Positions 11,632 through 22,850 of a stretch of 64,000 nucleotides of DNA are shown here, one piece after another (positions within the stretch are counted from its first letter, which is position 1; each line of letters starts with the position of its first letter). Position numbers and translations under genes: made by a program. Under the pieces are notes generated by a model. It saw nothing but the letters and a program-made list of their open reading frames with translations. It was not told the DNA's origin and did not search any database. Source of the DNA: Anoplolepis gracilipes (lineage: Eukaryota; Arthropoda; Insecta; Hymenoptera; Formicidae); NCBI RefSeq assembly GCF_047496725.1, contig NW_027328678.1:62001-126000 (forward strand), given 5' to 3'.

Positions 11632-12440
11632 TGTTACGTCCACGGGATCGATATACAGGGTGTCCCCGAATTGGCGGATCAACTCTCGTGGGTAGATAGA
11701 TCGTGTTAAACTGAAGAGAAAAATCTTATATCATTTTGCTAAATTCGCAATAATTAATGAGATATAAATTAATAAAGATCGGCCAATACGTGCCAGGATA
11801 AGCGCGCGGCACGAAGAAGCCTCCTACTTGTTACTTGATACTAGGCGCGCGGCGAGACAGTAGGCGGAGCGGTCTACAAAGGACATACAAAGGACGTACA
11901 AAGGGCGTACTTAAAGAGACACGTACAGTGCGTTCTGCGTTTACGGCTTGCCGCGCGCCTAGTATCAAATAACAACTGGGAGGTTTCTTCGTGCCGCACG
12001 CTTATACTGGCACGGATTGGCCGATCTTTATTAATTTATATCTTATTAATTATTGCGAATTTAGCAAAATGATATAAGATTTTTTTCTTCGGTTTAACAC
12101 GCTCTATCTCTACCGACGAGAGTTGATCCGCCAATTCGGGGACACCCTGTATATCGATCCCGCGGACGTAACTGACACACGCGGACCGCACTCGTAAATA
12201 AAAATACACTTTTTAATTAATAAGAACAACTTTAATAGTGAACACCAACTCTAGAAACACAAATAACAGTATCACAAATATCGATGTAAGATGCGACCGT
12301 TCAGCTTGACAGCTGTCAGAGATCTCTCAAAATGTCTGCCGTTTGACAACCGAATCTCCCGATATCCCGAAGACGATCTTCTTTTGCCATAACGAGCGGC
12401 CGTGCAACGCGGCGCGAGAACGCTAAGCAGTGACGTAACA
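11632..12440. repeat. Candidate solo LTR carrying a nested MITE
   Basis: The segment starts TGTTACGTCC and ends GTGACGTAACA (TG...CA), matching the LTR style seen elsewhere in the window. The nested MITE at 11656-12149 accounts for 494 of 809 bp, leaving an LTR of about 315 bp. Flanking 4-mers are ACAT and ATAT, so the expected duplication is imperfect. No internal retroelement region adjoins it. It could instead be another type of terminal sequence. Confidence 0.45.
11656..12149. mobile_element. Mariner-like MITE with long inverted repeats
   Basis: The unit begins CAGGGTGTCCCC and ends GGGGACACCCTG, with TA on each side (11654-11655 and 12150-12151), as expected for Tc1/mariner-type elements. 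The arms are nearly perfect inverted repeats of about 200 bp around a short unique centre near 11860-11950. There is no coding capacity. The flanking LTR sequence is also palindromic, so the whole inverted structure extends over 11633-12172. Confidence 0.8.
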
Positions 12441-12968
12441 ATATTAAGGTGAATATCTGAATATAATTTTTTGTAGATAGATAGATAAATAAATGTTTAT
12501 TTAAATTGGGCCCCTTGGGGTTACAATTCTAAATTACAATCTCATCTTCGACCATTACTCTTATATCCTAAAACTTAACCTAAGTCTTAACCTAAAACTT
12601 AAAATTATCTTAAAAACTATCTTACAAAACCGCTTCTACCTCTCCTCCGGGACGCACCGTGGCCTCCCTCCTCCTGCCACCATGCCCCCCGAGGGTTTGC
12701 ACACACACACATACACACACATCCTATCCAGGGCTTCCGCTTCCTTTTGCCTTCCATATCATACTCTCATGTTTCTACTCCCCTCTTCGCCCCATCATTC
12801 GAACTAACACTTTCACTCAAAACAACCTCTTTCACTCTCTTTCCTAAAACCTCTCCCTTCTCCTTCTTCTTCTCCCTTATGCCCTTCTCTTCTCTCCCTC
12901 TCTCCCCCTTTCCTCTTTATCTCTATCTCCCTCATCCACTCCTCCCCCTCTCCTTCTTTCGCCAGCAC

Positions 12969-14510
12969 TCATCTTACATTTTCCTGCCAGCTTCCCTCTC
13001 TCTCCCTCCATGTCCGGCATTTCTCCCACACATGCTCCCATGTCTCCCTTGCCTCTCCACACAACTTGCATACCCTTTTCTTCTCTTCCTCCCAGTATCT
13101 ACTTTCCCTTACCTCTCCCCCCAGCCTAAATCTCGCTATTCTTTTCCACCTGTTTTCCTCCCATCCTTTCTTCAAATATTCCGGTATCCCTATCCTTTTC
13201 ACCTCCCCGTACCATCTGTTAAAACACGAGTTCTTTATCTTATCCCATCTCTTCCCCCTCTGTAATTTTCTTTCCCTCTCCTCTGCCCCCATACCAATCC
13301 TCCTTCTCTTCCTCTTTACTCTCTATCTCCTCTATCCTCAACCCTCTCACCTAAAAAATTCCTTCCTCTCTCTCTCCCATCCTGATCCCTCTCCTGCCCT
13401 CTTTCCCTCGACCATAATCTCTTCCAAACACCTTCTCGCTAGTTCGCTTCCTTTCCCTTCCCTTAGCCTCTTTTTGAAACCTCGTGCCCCCCTCCCCGCT
13501 GTCACCTTTAATTTTTTTCTATGTAACTCCTCTCTCACTAGATATCCCGGTGTTCTCCCATCCACTCCCAGCAGCCACTTCAAATATCTCTCCTTTGTTC
13601 TTTCCATTCCCTCCCTTTCCCCCAACTCCATATTTCATTACTGTCCACATCAGTCTGTCAAACAGCCATAACCTTCTTCCCCAGTCCCCACCAAACCTCC
13701 TCTTTCCTATCCCCCATACCTGTCCCATTACCGCCGCAGCCTTCCTAATCTTATCCCTCACCTGCGTCTCCTGCCCACCATTCCTTTGCAGCATGTATCC
13801 CAGATATTTGAATTCCTTTACCTCTTCTAGAACCCTCCCTTTCCATCTCTAGCTCATTTTGGTCATCCTATCCCTCCTTTTCTGAACCTCATTACCTTGG
13901 TTTTGGAGACGTTGACCTTCAACCTCTTTCCATCCATGTATTCTTCCAACCTTCTTATCATGCTTTTCATTCCACCTTCCTCCTCCGCCACCAAAACCAT
14001 ATCATCTGCATACGCCAGCGTGTACACCTTTCCTTCCCCCAACCTTACTCCTCCCCATTTCACCTTCCCCATCACCTCCTCTATATCAGCTATCAATATA
14101 TGAAAAAGGATGGGATTCAGCGGGCATCCCTGCCTCACTCCCTTTGCTGTCTAGAAACTCTTCCCTAATTCCGTCCCTACCCTTACTCTCCCCTTCGTCT
14201 CTCTCAGTACTTCCTCTATCCTCCTGACCAGGCCTTCCCTCACCCCCCTCTCTCTCATCGCTTTGAGGAGTACCCCCCTGACCGAGTCAAAAGCCGCCTT
14301 CAGATCCACAAACAGTGCTACCATCCTCCCTTTCTTTTCCACCTGTCTCCCTATGAAATAATTCAAGACATAGACACTGTCCATCGTCCCCATCCCCTTT
14401 CTGAAGCCCATTTAGTTCGGTGGTATTAGACCCTTCCCCTTTACTTCTGCCCTCAATCCTCTAGTACCGCCATGTATATCTTGTATAAGATAGACATAAG
14501 AGTCCTCTCT
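12969..14510 (-). pseudogene. LINE copy 2 ORF2 remains (RT and C-terminal zinc motif)
   Basis: Segments in order on the minus strand: RT fingers/palm at 14151-14411 (GFRKGMGTMD, FVDLKAAFDS); the rest of the palm at 13863-14138 (RQGCPLNPILF, then catalytic YADDMVLV); thumb and connection at 13347-13794; and a C-terminal CKLCGEARETWEHVWEKC zinc motif at 12969-13292. The frames change several times. The endonuclease domain is absent. An abnormal junction near 14510 joins ORF1-type sequence to RT. Confidence 0.85.
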
Positions 14511-14753
14511 TCTTGCTATCTCTTCTAAATTCCATTTCATTCTCCTCTCCTCCCGTGTCCAGTCCTCCGTGATCCTTTCCCTCCTGACCCTCAAATTCCT
14601 TTTCTTTATCATAACCTCTCTTCTTTGCTTTTCATTCTCTAATCTTGCTCATATCATCTCTCCCCTTTTCTCTCGTTCACCTGCCATTCTCTTTACCTCC
14701 CTCGCGTTCACTTCCACTCCTATCGATCTAATAATTTCCTCTACCGCTTCCCT

Positions 14754-15354
14754 TCACCTCTCCTCCTTCACCTCTACACCTCTAATTATGATGTTTCTCC
14801 TCCTGTTCTCCCTCTCCTTCATCTCAATTCTTCTTTCTATCTCTCTCACCTTTCTCTCCACTCCTCTTTCCCCTCTTCCTCTCTTCCCTTCACTTTTCCC
14901 TACCCTCTTTGCTTTTCTCGAGTTCCCTAATTTTCTCTTCAAGCCGCTTTATGCACTCCCTCATTTCCTCCCTCTCCACTCTCCATCTCTCCTCTCTTTC
15001 CCTAAACTCCCTCCTCATTATCTCTATCTCCTCTCTCAATAAGCTTCTCTGCTCCCTTATCCCCTCTTTGACCTCCTTCTTGATCTCCTCTTTTATCCCT
15101 CTTAGATCCTCCCTCATCATCTCCTCCATTTCTATTCTCCACCTCCCCATCTTCTCTAACCCTCCCTCCCTATTCTCCGTCGGTGATCTTGCCGTCTTCC
15201 TACTCTTACTGAAGATTCCCTCTCCCCCTTCCTCCCTCGGATCCTCTCTCTTTCTTTTTAGAAGCTCCTCTATGTTCCCACAGCTTCCCCTCCTTTCTCT
15301 GCCATCCGTCAACTTTCCGAACTTGCTGTTCGCCATTTTATTTTCTCGCGCCAT
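14754..15354 (-). pseudogene. LINE copy 2 ORF1 (coiled coil)
   Basis: A 154-codon open frame (14890-15354) starts at an ATG close to the 5' end and continues in a second piece (14754-14942). It is rich in Arg, Glu and Lys, with a long heptad-like coiled coil (about residues 75-150). No zinc knuckle is seen. It should act in RNA binding or trimerisation by analogy with LINE ORF1 proteins. It matches ORF1 of copy 3 at the N-terminus (KFGKL and ...SRKTARSP motifs). Confidence 0.65.
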
Positions 15355-15650
15355 TTATCTCTCCCAGTTCCTATTTCTCAGTCTCTTCTCTATATACTAT
15401 ACGCTCCTCGCCCAACTGTCACTCTTCTCGCCGTCGAGTTCTATCTTTGTCTTTCCTCTTGCCTAGCCCTCTTCATCCGCCTTTCCTCTTATTTTTTCCT
15501 CACTTCTGCTTAAACCCTCTCACCCTCTTGCACACTCACTCAACTAACTCACTCTCTAACACACTTCACACACAGCTTAATCGGCAGCTCACTCTCACCA
15601 CGTGTCACTATCTTACGCACCGGAAGCGGAAGCCTCTATAATTTTTTGTA

Positions 15651-16436
15651 TTTCTGCCATAATTTATGGCAGTAGAAGTTATCTATAAAAATTAAATATA
15701 ATTTTATTAATAAATGGGAAACCAACAATAATTAAGAATATATTAGATTTCTTATACCTTATATATTATCATACACAGTTGCATGATGCAGTTAACGTGC
15801 AGATTATAGTAATTAATTTATTATGCAATTTACATGCATATCAATAATTAAGTATACATATAGTTCATATCACACGCTTAAACATGATTAAACAAGCTTT
15901 TGTTAAAAGGAAATTAAATATTGGTTAAAATATAATGAAATATACGAGAATATATATAATTCTTCAAAAATTATACATTATAAAATTTATTACAAGTATG
16001 TAATTAGATAATAACATAAATATTAATTGTTAAATTATCAGACAATTATATTATGCGCAAATTTTAAACTATGTATATTATGAAACATAATATTATACAT
16101 ATATACATATGTATAACTATTATCATATAAATATTATGAATATTAATAAATATGAAGATTAATATTAATAAACTTTTATTTATTATGTAGAATTGTTATT
16201 TTTTATTATGTTTTCTTTGTTCTTTGAAATCTCGATTATAAAATATACGGATTCTAATATAAAGTTTAATTAAATAAATTTTCGGAAAATTATTACATGG
16301 ACGAGAAAATTCTATTTTTGAAAGAATAGATGTCAAATTTTGCATTATATTAAATTGTTTAATAATAAAGAAATTTTCAAAAAATTTTGTATGTATTTTT
16401 TAAATATATTGTAGAAATAGAGAACTTGGAATAAGC
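15651..16436. other. AT-rich stretch without genes
   Basis: Very AT-rich sequence between LINE copies 2 and 3. I see no ORF with motifs, no terminal repeats and no RNA gene. Confidence 0.6.
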
Positions 16437-16919
16437 AAACAGTCAAATGTAAATAGATAGATAGGTATATTTATTGATTCCCCTTGGGGTTTTCAACTCG
16501 ATACAAAATTTCCTTAACCTAACTTACCGCTAAACGTATCTTAACTTAACCTAACTTGTTTTTTGAAGGGCTTGCGATCGTGGGCGACCCTTCTATGTCC
16601 CCCCCCAATCGCATACCCTCCCTACACACACACACCACCCTCTTTCCGCCGGACTTCTGCTTCCTCTTGCCTTAAAAACTTTATTTTCCTTTCTCTTTCC
16701 CTTCCCCTCGATTCCATTCTCTCCTTTCATCCTACCATTCACTCTCATTCTCTCCCCCTCATTCATTCTCTCTCCTATCACTTTCCTCCCTCCCATCCCT
16801 CTCTCTCTCCACCTTCCTTATCCATTCCTCTCTCTCCCTCTCCTCTCCCAGAACCCATCTCACATTATCCTGCCAGCTCCCTTCTCCTCTCTTTCACTTC
16901 CTACAACCCTCCCATATAT

Positions 16920-19900
16920 GCTCCCACGTCTCCTCCTGCCCTCTACATAGTCTACATTGTCTTTTCCCCTGCTCTTCGCAGTACCTACTCTCCTTCATCT
17001 CCCCCCAATCTAAATCTAGCCACCCTTTCCTATCTGTTCTCTCCCCATTCCTTCTTTAAATATTCCGGTATCCCTTAACTTTTTTATACCATCTATTAAA
17101 TCTAGCCTCCTCTATCCTTCCCCTTCTTTCTTTCCTCTGCCTCTCTTTGTCGCTATCTTCTATTCCCTTATACCAGTCCTCCCCCGTCTTTTCCTTTTTC
17201 TCCATCTCCTTCATTCTTATCCCTCTATTTTTAAAAAACCCTTCGCTTTCCTCCTCCCACTTCGACCCAACCTCCCCTACTTTGCTCCTATCTCTTATCT
17301 CTTCTAGACACCTTGCTAACTCAACCCCCCTTCCTTCCCTTAACCTTTTCTCGTAGTCCCATGCTCTTCTTCTCGCTTTCACTCTTATTTTCTCCCTCTG
17401 TAGTTCTTTCTTTATCATGTATCCTGGTGTCCTGCTATCCACTCCCAGTACCCACCTTAAGTGTCTCTACTCTAGTTTCTCCATCCCCTCCCTCTCTCTC
17501 CATCTCCATATCTCTACCCCATACCCCAATACCGTCCATACCAGCCTGTCAAAGAGCCATATCCTCCTTCCTCAGTCCCTTCCAAATCTTATCTTTCCTA
17601 TCCCCCATACCTGTCCCATTATTGAAGCTGCCGTCCTAACCCTTTCCCTCACCTGTGTCTCCTGTCCCCCATTTCTCTGTAGCGTATATCCTAAATATCT
17701 ATATTTCTTTACCTCTTCCACTTCCTTCCCTTTCCATCTCCAGCTCCTCTTTGACATCCTTCCCCCCCTCTCTCTCCTGAACCTCATAATCTTCGTCTTC
17801 CTTATATTCACTTCAAGCCCCTTTCTATCCATATACCTCTAGCCTATCCATCATACTTCTCATTCCTTTCTCATCTTCCGTCACCAGCACTAAGTCATCC
17901 GCATACGCCAGCGTGTATATTCTCTCTCCCCCTAACACAATCCCTCCCCACTTTACTTTTCCCATTTCCTCCTCCAGATCTGCAATCAATATATTGAATA
18001 ACATCGGGCTTAGCGGGCATCCTTGCTTCATTCCCCTCCCCGTCCAAAAACTCTCCCCCATTCGCTGCTCTATCCTTACCCTACTTTTTGTCTCTCCCAG
18101 TCTCCTCTATCCTCCTTATCAGTCCTTCTCTCACTCCCCGCCCTCTCATCATTTCCATTACTATCCCTCTATTTACTGAATCAAACGCTGCCGTCAAGTC
18201 CATGCATAATGCCACCATCCCTCTTCTCCCCTCCAATTGCCTCCCTATCAGATAATTCAATACATATATTTTATCCATCGTCCCCATCCTCTTCCTAAAT
18301 CCCGTCTGATTCGGCGGTACAATTCCTTTCCCCTCCACTTCTTCTCTCAGTTTTTCCGCCAGTATTGCCGCATACACAAGATGTATTATATAATGTTGGC
18401 ATCAGTGTCACCCCCCTGTAGTCTCCCACTCCCTCCCCCTTTTTTACTATTGGTATTATCATCCCCTCCTTCCATCCCTCAGGCCACCCATCCCCTCCCC
18501 ATACCCTATTACAAAACTCCTATGTCCACCTCTCTAACCTCCTTCCTCCGTACTTCCACACTTTCCCTGGTATCCCATCTATTCCCGTTGCTTTCTCATT
18601 CTTTATTCTCCCTATCACTTCTCTAAATTCTTCTAAGTCTATCTCTTCCTCCTCCTCTCCCTATACCCCCTTACCACCCTTTCCTCAACTTCCCCCAGCA
18701 ACCTCATAAAGTGTTCCCTCCACTCATCCATCTCGATATCTTCAATTACTCTCTTTCTACCTCTTTTCCTCTCTTTATTTACTAATTTCCATACTTCCCC
18801 CTCCTTAATTTCCCTTGCCCTTTTCTGCCATTTTTCATTATCTTCTTTCTTTTTCCTTTCACACAACTCCTTATACTCCCCCTTCTTTCTCTTATACCTC
18901 TCCCCCTCCCCTCCTTCCTTTCGCCAAATCCTTAACTCTTTCCTTACTGCTCTCTTCCTCTCTCTACACTCCACATCCCACCAACCTTCTTTCCCCCTAT
19001 CTCTTCTTCCCCTTCCCTCCTCCATCACCTTTATTGCCTCCTTTATCTTTTTTTCGATTTCTTCCCATCCTTCATTCTTCTTGCTTCTTCGTTCTATCTC
19101 TCCCAGCTTTTCTCTGAACTTCTTTTTTCCTCCTCATCCCATACACTTCTCCAGAACCTCTCTCTCCTTTTTCTCTCCTCCCTACCTCTTCCTTCTCCTC
19201 TTATCCCATACTTCTATCGGGTGATGGTCTGAATCTCTCTTATCCCCCACCCTTACATTCCTTATCTTTTCCTCCACCTCCCCATCTCCTATTACATAAT
19301 CAATCACTCTTCCCTCCTGTGAACGTGAACTCTCCTTCCTCATCTCCTGTAGTCCTCCCATTAAGGATTCCCAGCCCTCATTCCTTTAAAAATTCTATTC
19401 AGATATCTACCCTCCCTATTCTTCTTTTTATCTTTTGATCGCCTTCCCTTCTCCTCCTCCTCTTCCTCATCTGCTCTTCCTCCCTCTCCGCCGTCCTCGC
19501 ATTGAAATTCCCCCCTATTAACGTTTTCGTTCCCTCTTCCTCCACTCTTACCCATCTCTCTAATTCCCTTGTCATCCTCCCTAATCTCTCCCTCACGTAT
19601 ACTCCTATCACCCTCCATTTTTCTTCCCTCCATTTCACCCTCCCCACCTTTATACATTTCACTCCCCCTTCTATCTCACTTCCTTTTTCTATCCACTCTC
19701 TCCTTATACCCATCAACATATCTCCTCTCTCTCTTTCCCTCCCTCTTTGCCAATTGTACCCCCCATTTTAGCTCATTTGGTAACCTCTTTTTCATTCTCT
19801 TCCAACCCTTCTCATTTAACCACGTCTCCGATAACATCACCACATTTCACTCTCTTAACCCTTTCCAGAATTCTTCATCTTTTTTCTTCAAACCTGCCAC

Positions 19901-20100
19901 ATTCCAAAAAACCACTTTCCATCCTCTCTCTTCCCCTTCTCCCCCTTTCTCTTCCTCTCTTCCTTTCTTTTCAGCCTTGTTCCTCTCCTCACTTACCCTA
20001 CTCCCTAGTTTCCCCCTTGTTCTTCCCCTCTTCTCCACCCTTCCTCATCTATCAACCCTTCCTCTTCCTCATCTCATTTCCACCACTTATCCTCTATCAT
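16920..20100 (-). pseudogene. LINE copy 3 ORF2 remains (EN-RT-zinc)
   Basis: The endonuclease starts with FWNVAGLKKKDEEFW (19847-20038) and includes a GGNFNART motif (19399-19719), close to the GGDFNAR metal-binding motif of APE-type endonucleases. A basic linker lies at 18639-19028. RT lies at 17825-18377, with the RT palm segment MDLTAAFDSVN and YADDLVLV. The thumb and C-terminal region is at 17056-17832. A CRLC...ETWEH zinc motif lies near 16930-16990. Many frame changes show it is inactive. Confidence 0.85.
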
Positions 20101-20219
20101 CGTCCTCCCGTACCCCATCCTTATCCTTCTTTCTGCCTTCTCCTTTCTTGCAATCTTTTCCATTTTCCATCTCATCCTCCTTTCCTGTCATGTCCAGTCT
20201 TCCAAAATTCTTTCTTTTC

Positions 20220-21012
20220 TCCCCCTCAGCCCACTCTTTTTCTTCCATATCTCCCTTCTCTGTTCCTCATCTTCCAGTCTCACTAACACCATTTCCCTAT
20301 CTTTTCCCTGTCACCTCCTAGTTTTTTTACCTCCTTTACCTTCACCTCCGCCCTTATGTCCCTTAAGATCTCCTCCATCATCTCCTTTCTTTTCCCTTTC
20401 TTAATCTTCGCTCCTCTTATTATATTTTTCCTTCTCTCTTCTTTATCTTTCATCTCCATCTTCCTTTCTATCTCCTTCACCCTTCTTACCATCTCCCCTC
20501 TTTCCCCTTTTTCCTTCCCCCCGTCCCCTTCTTCCCCTTTTCTAACTCTATTACCCTCTTCTCTAACCCCTTAATATAAACAACGGGTTAATTAAAAACG
20601 ACCTGACTAGCCAAAATTATTCAATTTATTTACACGACGTTTCGACCATATGGTTGTGGTCCTTTTCAAGTGTAACTATAAAGAAAATAAATACATAACC
20701 CTTAATATAATTTTTTAATTCTTCCTTCTCCTCCTTTCACCTCTCTTCTATCCCTCTTAACTCTTTTCTCCACCCCTTCATTCCCTTTCTCATCATCCCC
20801 TCCATTTCTTCCTTTCACCTCCTCATCATCTCCTCTAACCCTCTCTCTTCTTTCCTGTCCGGAGATCTAGCCGTTTTTCTACTTTTAACAAATATCTGCT
20901 CCTCATTTCTCTCCCACTCCTCTCTTTTCCTCTTTATCCAATCCTCCATATTCCCCTTGCTCCCTCTTCTCTCCTTTCCAAGCTTCCCGATTCTTCCTAT
21001 ACCTTCCGCCAT
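20220..21012 (-). pseudogene. LINE copy 3 ORF1, interrupted
   Basis: The N-terminal part (20815-21012) shares the KLGKERR...SRKTARSP region with copy 2. The downstream part (20283-20492) is a Lys/Glu-rich coiled-coil segment. The two are separated by the 20580-20696 insertion and by stops. Confidence 0.6.
20580..20696 (-). mobile_element. Short Penelope-like terminal fragment inserted in LINE copy 3
   Basis: About 117 bp are inserted between AACCCCTTAATATAA (20565-20579) and AACCCTTAATATAA (20697-20710), a 14 of 15 match read as a TSD. On the minus strand it contains CTTGAAAAGGACC, then GGTCGAAACGTCGTG. This closely resembles the corresponding part of the Penelope fragment at 21840-22561. 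The pieces fit a degenerate hammerhead-ribozyme layout known from Penelope terminal repeats. Confidence 0.6.
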
Positions 21013-21465
21013 TGATGCTTTCTTTTTTTCGCGCCTTTCTATTTTCTCCTAACGCCCCCTACGTTCACGCCTTATCCCCTTATTATCCGTCTTATCCCTC
21101 TGTCTACTCCTTTCTCTATGCCTGAGCTCTCTATGCCTCCTTCCTCTTGCCCACTTACCCTTCTTCACTATTCTATTCTCTATACCTAATTGTCACTATT
21201 TTCCTTGCCTGTTGATCCTCTCTTCCTCCCTATATCTCGCTCCCTCTGCTCTCTTCACATTCACCCGTCACTCTCACTCTTCGTCTTTCACCCTCACACA
21301 CTCTCAGCCCTCCTCTCTTACTATAACCTTTGTACACTTCACTTGAAGAAATCTCTCACTCGCCACGTATCACCATTGAACGCACCGGAAGCGGAAGTCC
21401 CAAACGGCCAAATGTATTTTCTATTTTATCATATACTCTAAAATAGCTATATAATTTTAAAGTAT

Positions 21466-21665
21466 TTAGATTACTACTTTTTTTCTAAAAGTAGTAATTG
21501 GCATGTTTCACATGTATGCTTTATAAAACAGCGTTTTAATAAGTATCCACAAATATACGTAAATGCATTTTCTTCCGTTATTGGCATAGAGCGATATTCA
21601 TAGTTATCTATTTCTAGATTAACAGAAGAAGCATTGTTATCAATAGCTGTCTGAATTTCCAACAT
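21466..21665 (-). pseudogene. P-element-like transposase C-terminal fragment
   Basis: A 63-codon piece contains AFTYICGYLLKRC followed by a HTCETC pair. This resembles the YxCGY...CxxC region near the C-terminus of P-element/THAP-type transposases. No DNA-binding or catalytic domain is nearby. Assignment rests on this short motif only. Confidence 0.45.
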
Positions 21666-21884
21666 ATCTGTTTCATCAAAGTTTGTACATTTAAGTAATA
21701 TTTCATCTTTATCAATGTCACAGTTTCCTGTATTAACCTGACAATAATTTATACAAAATAATTTTTTAGTAATAATTAATATTGCCAGTGATGAAATGAT
21801 TCGGAAGGTTTGATATTTAAGCGACCAAACTGGCAGAAATAAGCTAAATTCATTTATTCAAAGTTAGAACAAGCTTTTTATGAT

Positions 21885-21925
21885 GACAACGTTTCGATCT
21901 TTGGTTTAGGTTCTTTTCAAGTCTA
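21885..21925 (-). other. Hammerhead-ribozyme-like motif, degenerate
   Basis: On the minus strand: CTTGAAAAGAACC, a loop, then GATCGAAACGTTGTC. GAAA and a GUC cleavage-type triplet are present. The CUGANGA box is changed to UUGAAAA, so activity is doubtful. The same variant appears at 20625-20675. Confidence 0.4.
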
Positions 21926-22237
21926 AAACGTAAAAATCAACAATTTGCATAAGAATTGACATAATACAGTATTAAATAACTTTAATAATTATTAAGTTAT
22001 GTTTGTTAACATTTATCTTACTCTAACAACAGAGCTCGCAAATGAAACGTATCTTTCAAGACATTAAAAAATTAAAGCGTTGTAAGTTAAACGTCACACG
22101 TACACGTCAAAAAGTAGACTAAGCATATCTTCGAAAACAGTGACAAACAAAACGCGCCTGAGATCAAAGTTCTTTAAAAATAACTGAGAATGTTATTATA
22201 TAAATCGGGTTTAAATTTTTAATGTCTTTTTTTTAAA

Positions 22238-22561
22238 TTAATTGTTATCATAAAACTTAATAAAAAACATTTCTGCAATTTCTCTTTTTTTAATATGCTT
22301 TTCACAATGCAATATTGTCGGTGTTGACCAGTTAAAATTATGCATGAAATCTGTCCTATGTTTGCTAATGACCGAATGATTGCTAGCGTGCATTTTTATG
22401 TTATTTCTGTGTTCTTTTATCCGTGTGTTTAAATGTTTTTTAGTTTGTCCGATGTACGTTGCGTCACAGTCATTGCAGTCAATTTTGTAAACAATCTCAG
22501 TCCTATCAAGTAAATTCTGTCTATCTTGTAGCGCGCGAAGTTGGTTGAGCGGGTATAACAC
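22238..22561 (-). pseudogene. GIY-YIG endonuclease domain of a Penelope-like retroelement
   Basis: This is a 107-codon open frame. About residues 23-50 read VYKIDCNDCDATYIGQTKKH, followed by a conserved R and an EH pair. This is the GIY-YIG fold signature in the CxxC-containing variant used by Penelope elements (VYxIxCxxCxxxYIGxT). In a complete element it would nick the target for reverse transcription. Only the C-terminal domain remains, fused to no RT. The downstream noncoding part matches a Penelope 3' end. Confidence 0.75.
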
Positions 22562-22850
22562 GGCGGTGTGAAATAAAATAAGGCGGCATTACATAGATAT
22601 AAAAAAAAGAAAATAATAAATGGACGTTATACAATTTAAAAAATATAAAAGATTCTTATAAAATTTGAGTTGTGTTTATTTGCTACAAATTCAGAAGTGG
22701 GATATAAGAATCTAGTACTGCTATGTGCGTACGAGACGAATACTGCTGTGTGCATATTAGCATTGCTGTGTGCGTGCAAAAGGAAGAATTTATTGAAACA
22801 AGTATTGCTGTATGCATACAAGGAAAATCTATTGTACTAGTTGTGACAAA
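22562..22850. other. Spacer between Penelope and gypsy remains
   Basis: AT-rich with no recognised motif. The 5' LTR expected for the following gypsy was not identified here. Confidence 0.4.

Larger units (their letters stand above)
12476..15636 (-). mobile_element. LINE copy 2, internally deleted, with perfect TSD
   Basis: The 3' tail at left reads GATAGATAGATAAATAAATG on the plus strand. The right end carries the GCACCGGAAGCGGA 5' signature (15617-15630). A perfect 14-bp duplication, TATAATTTTTTGTA, lies at 12462-12475 and 15637-15650. The order on the minus strand is ORF1, then a junction near 14510, then RT and C-terminus. The endonuclease and the RT N-terminus are missing, making it about 1.8 kb shorter than copy 3. 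Confidence 0.88.
16452..21401 (-). mobile_element. LINE copy 3, near full length (about 4.95 kb)
   Basis: The left end has the GATAGATAG-type tail. The right end has the GCACCGGAAGCGGA signature at 21382-21395. The flanks AAACAGTCAAATGTA (16437-16451) and AAACGGCCAAATGTA (21402-21416) match at 13 of 15 positions and are read as a diverged TSD. ORF1, endonuclease, RT and C-terminal zinc region are all present in order but frameshifted. A 0.12-kb Penelope-derived insertion sits in ORF1. It is the best reference copy of this family here. Confidence 0.88.
21840..22561 (-). mobile_element. Penelope-like element fragment (3' part)
   Basis: On the minus strand the GIY-YIG endonuclease end of the Penelope ORF (22238-22561) is followed by about 0.4 kb ending in a terminal-repeat-like segment with a hammerhead-like core (21885-21925). 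The RT domain that should lie upstream is absent, so the copy is 5' truncated. The left edge is approximate. Confidence 0.7.
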
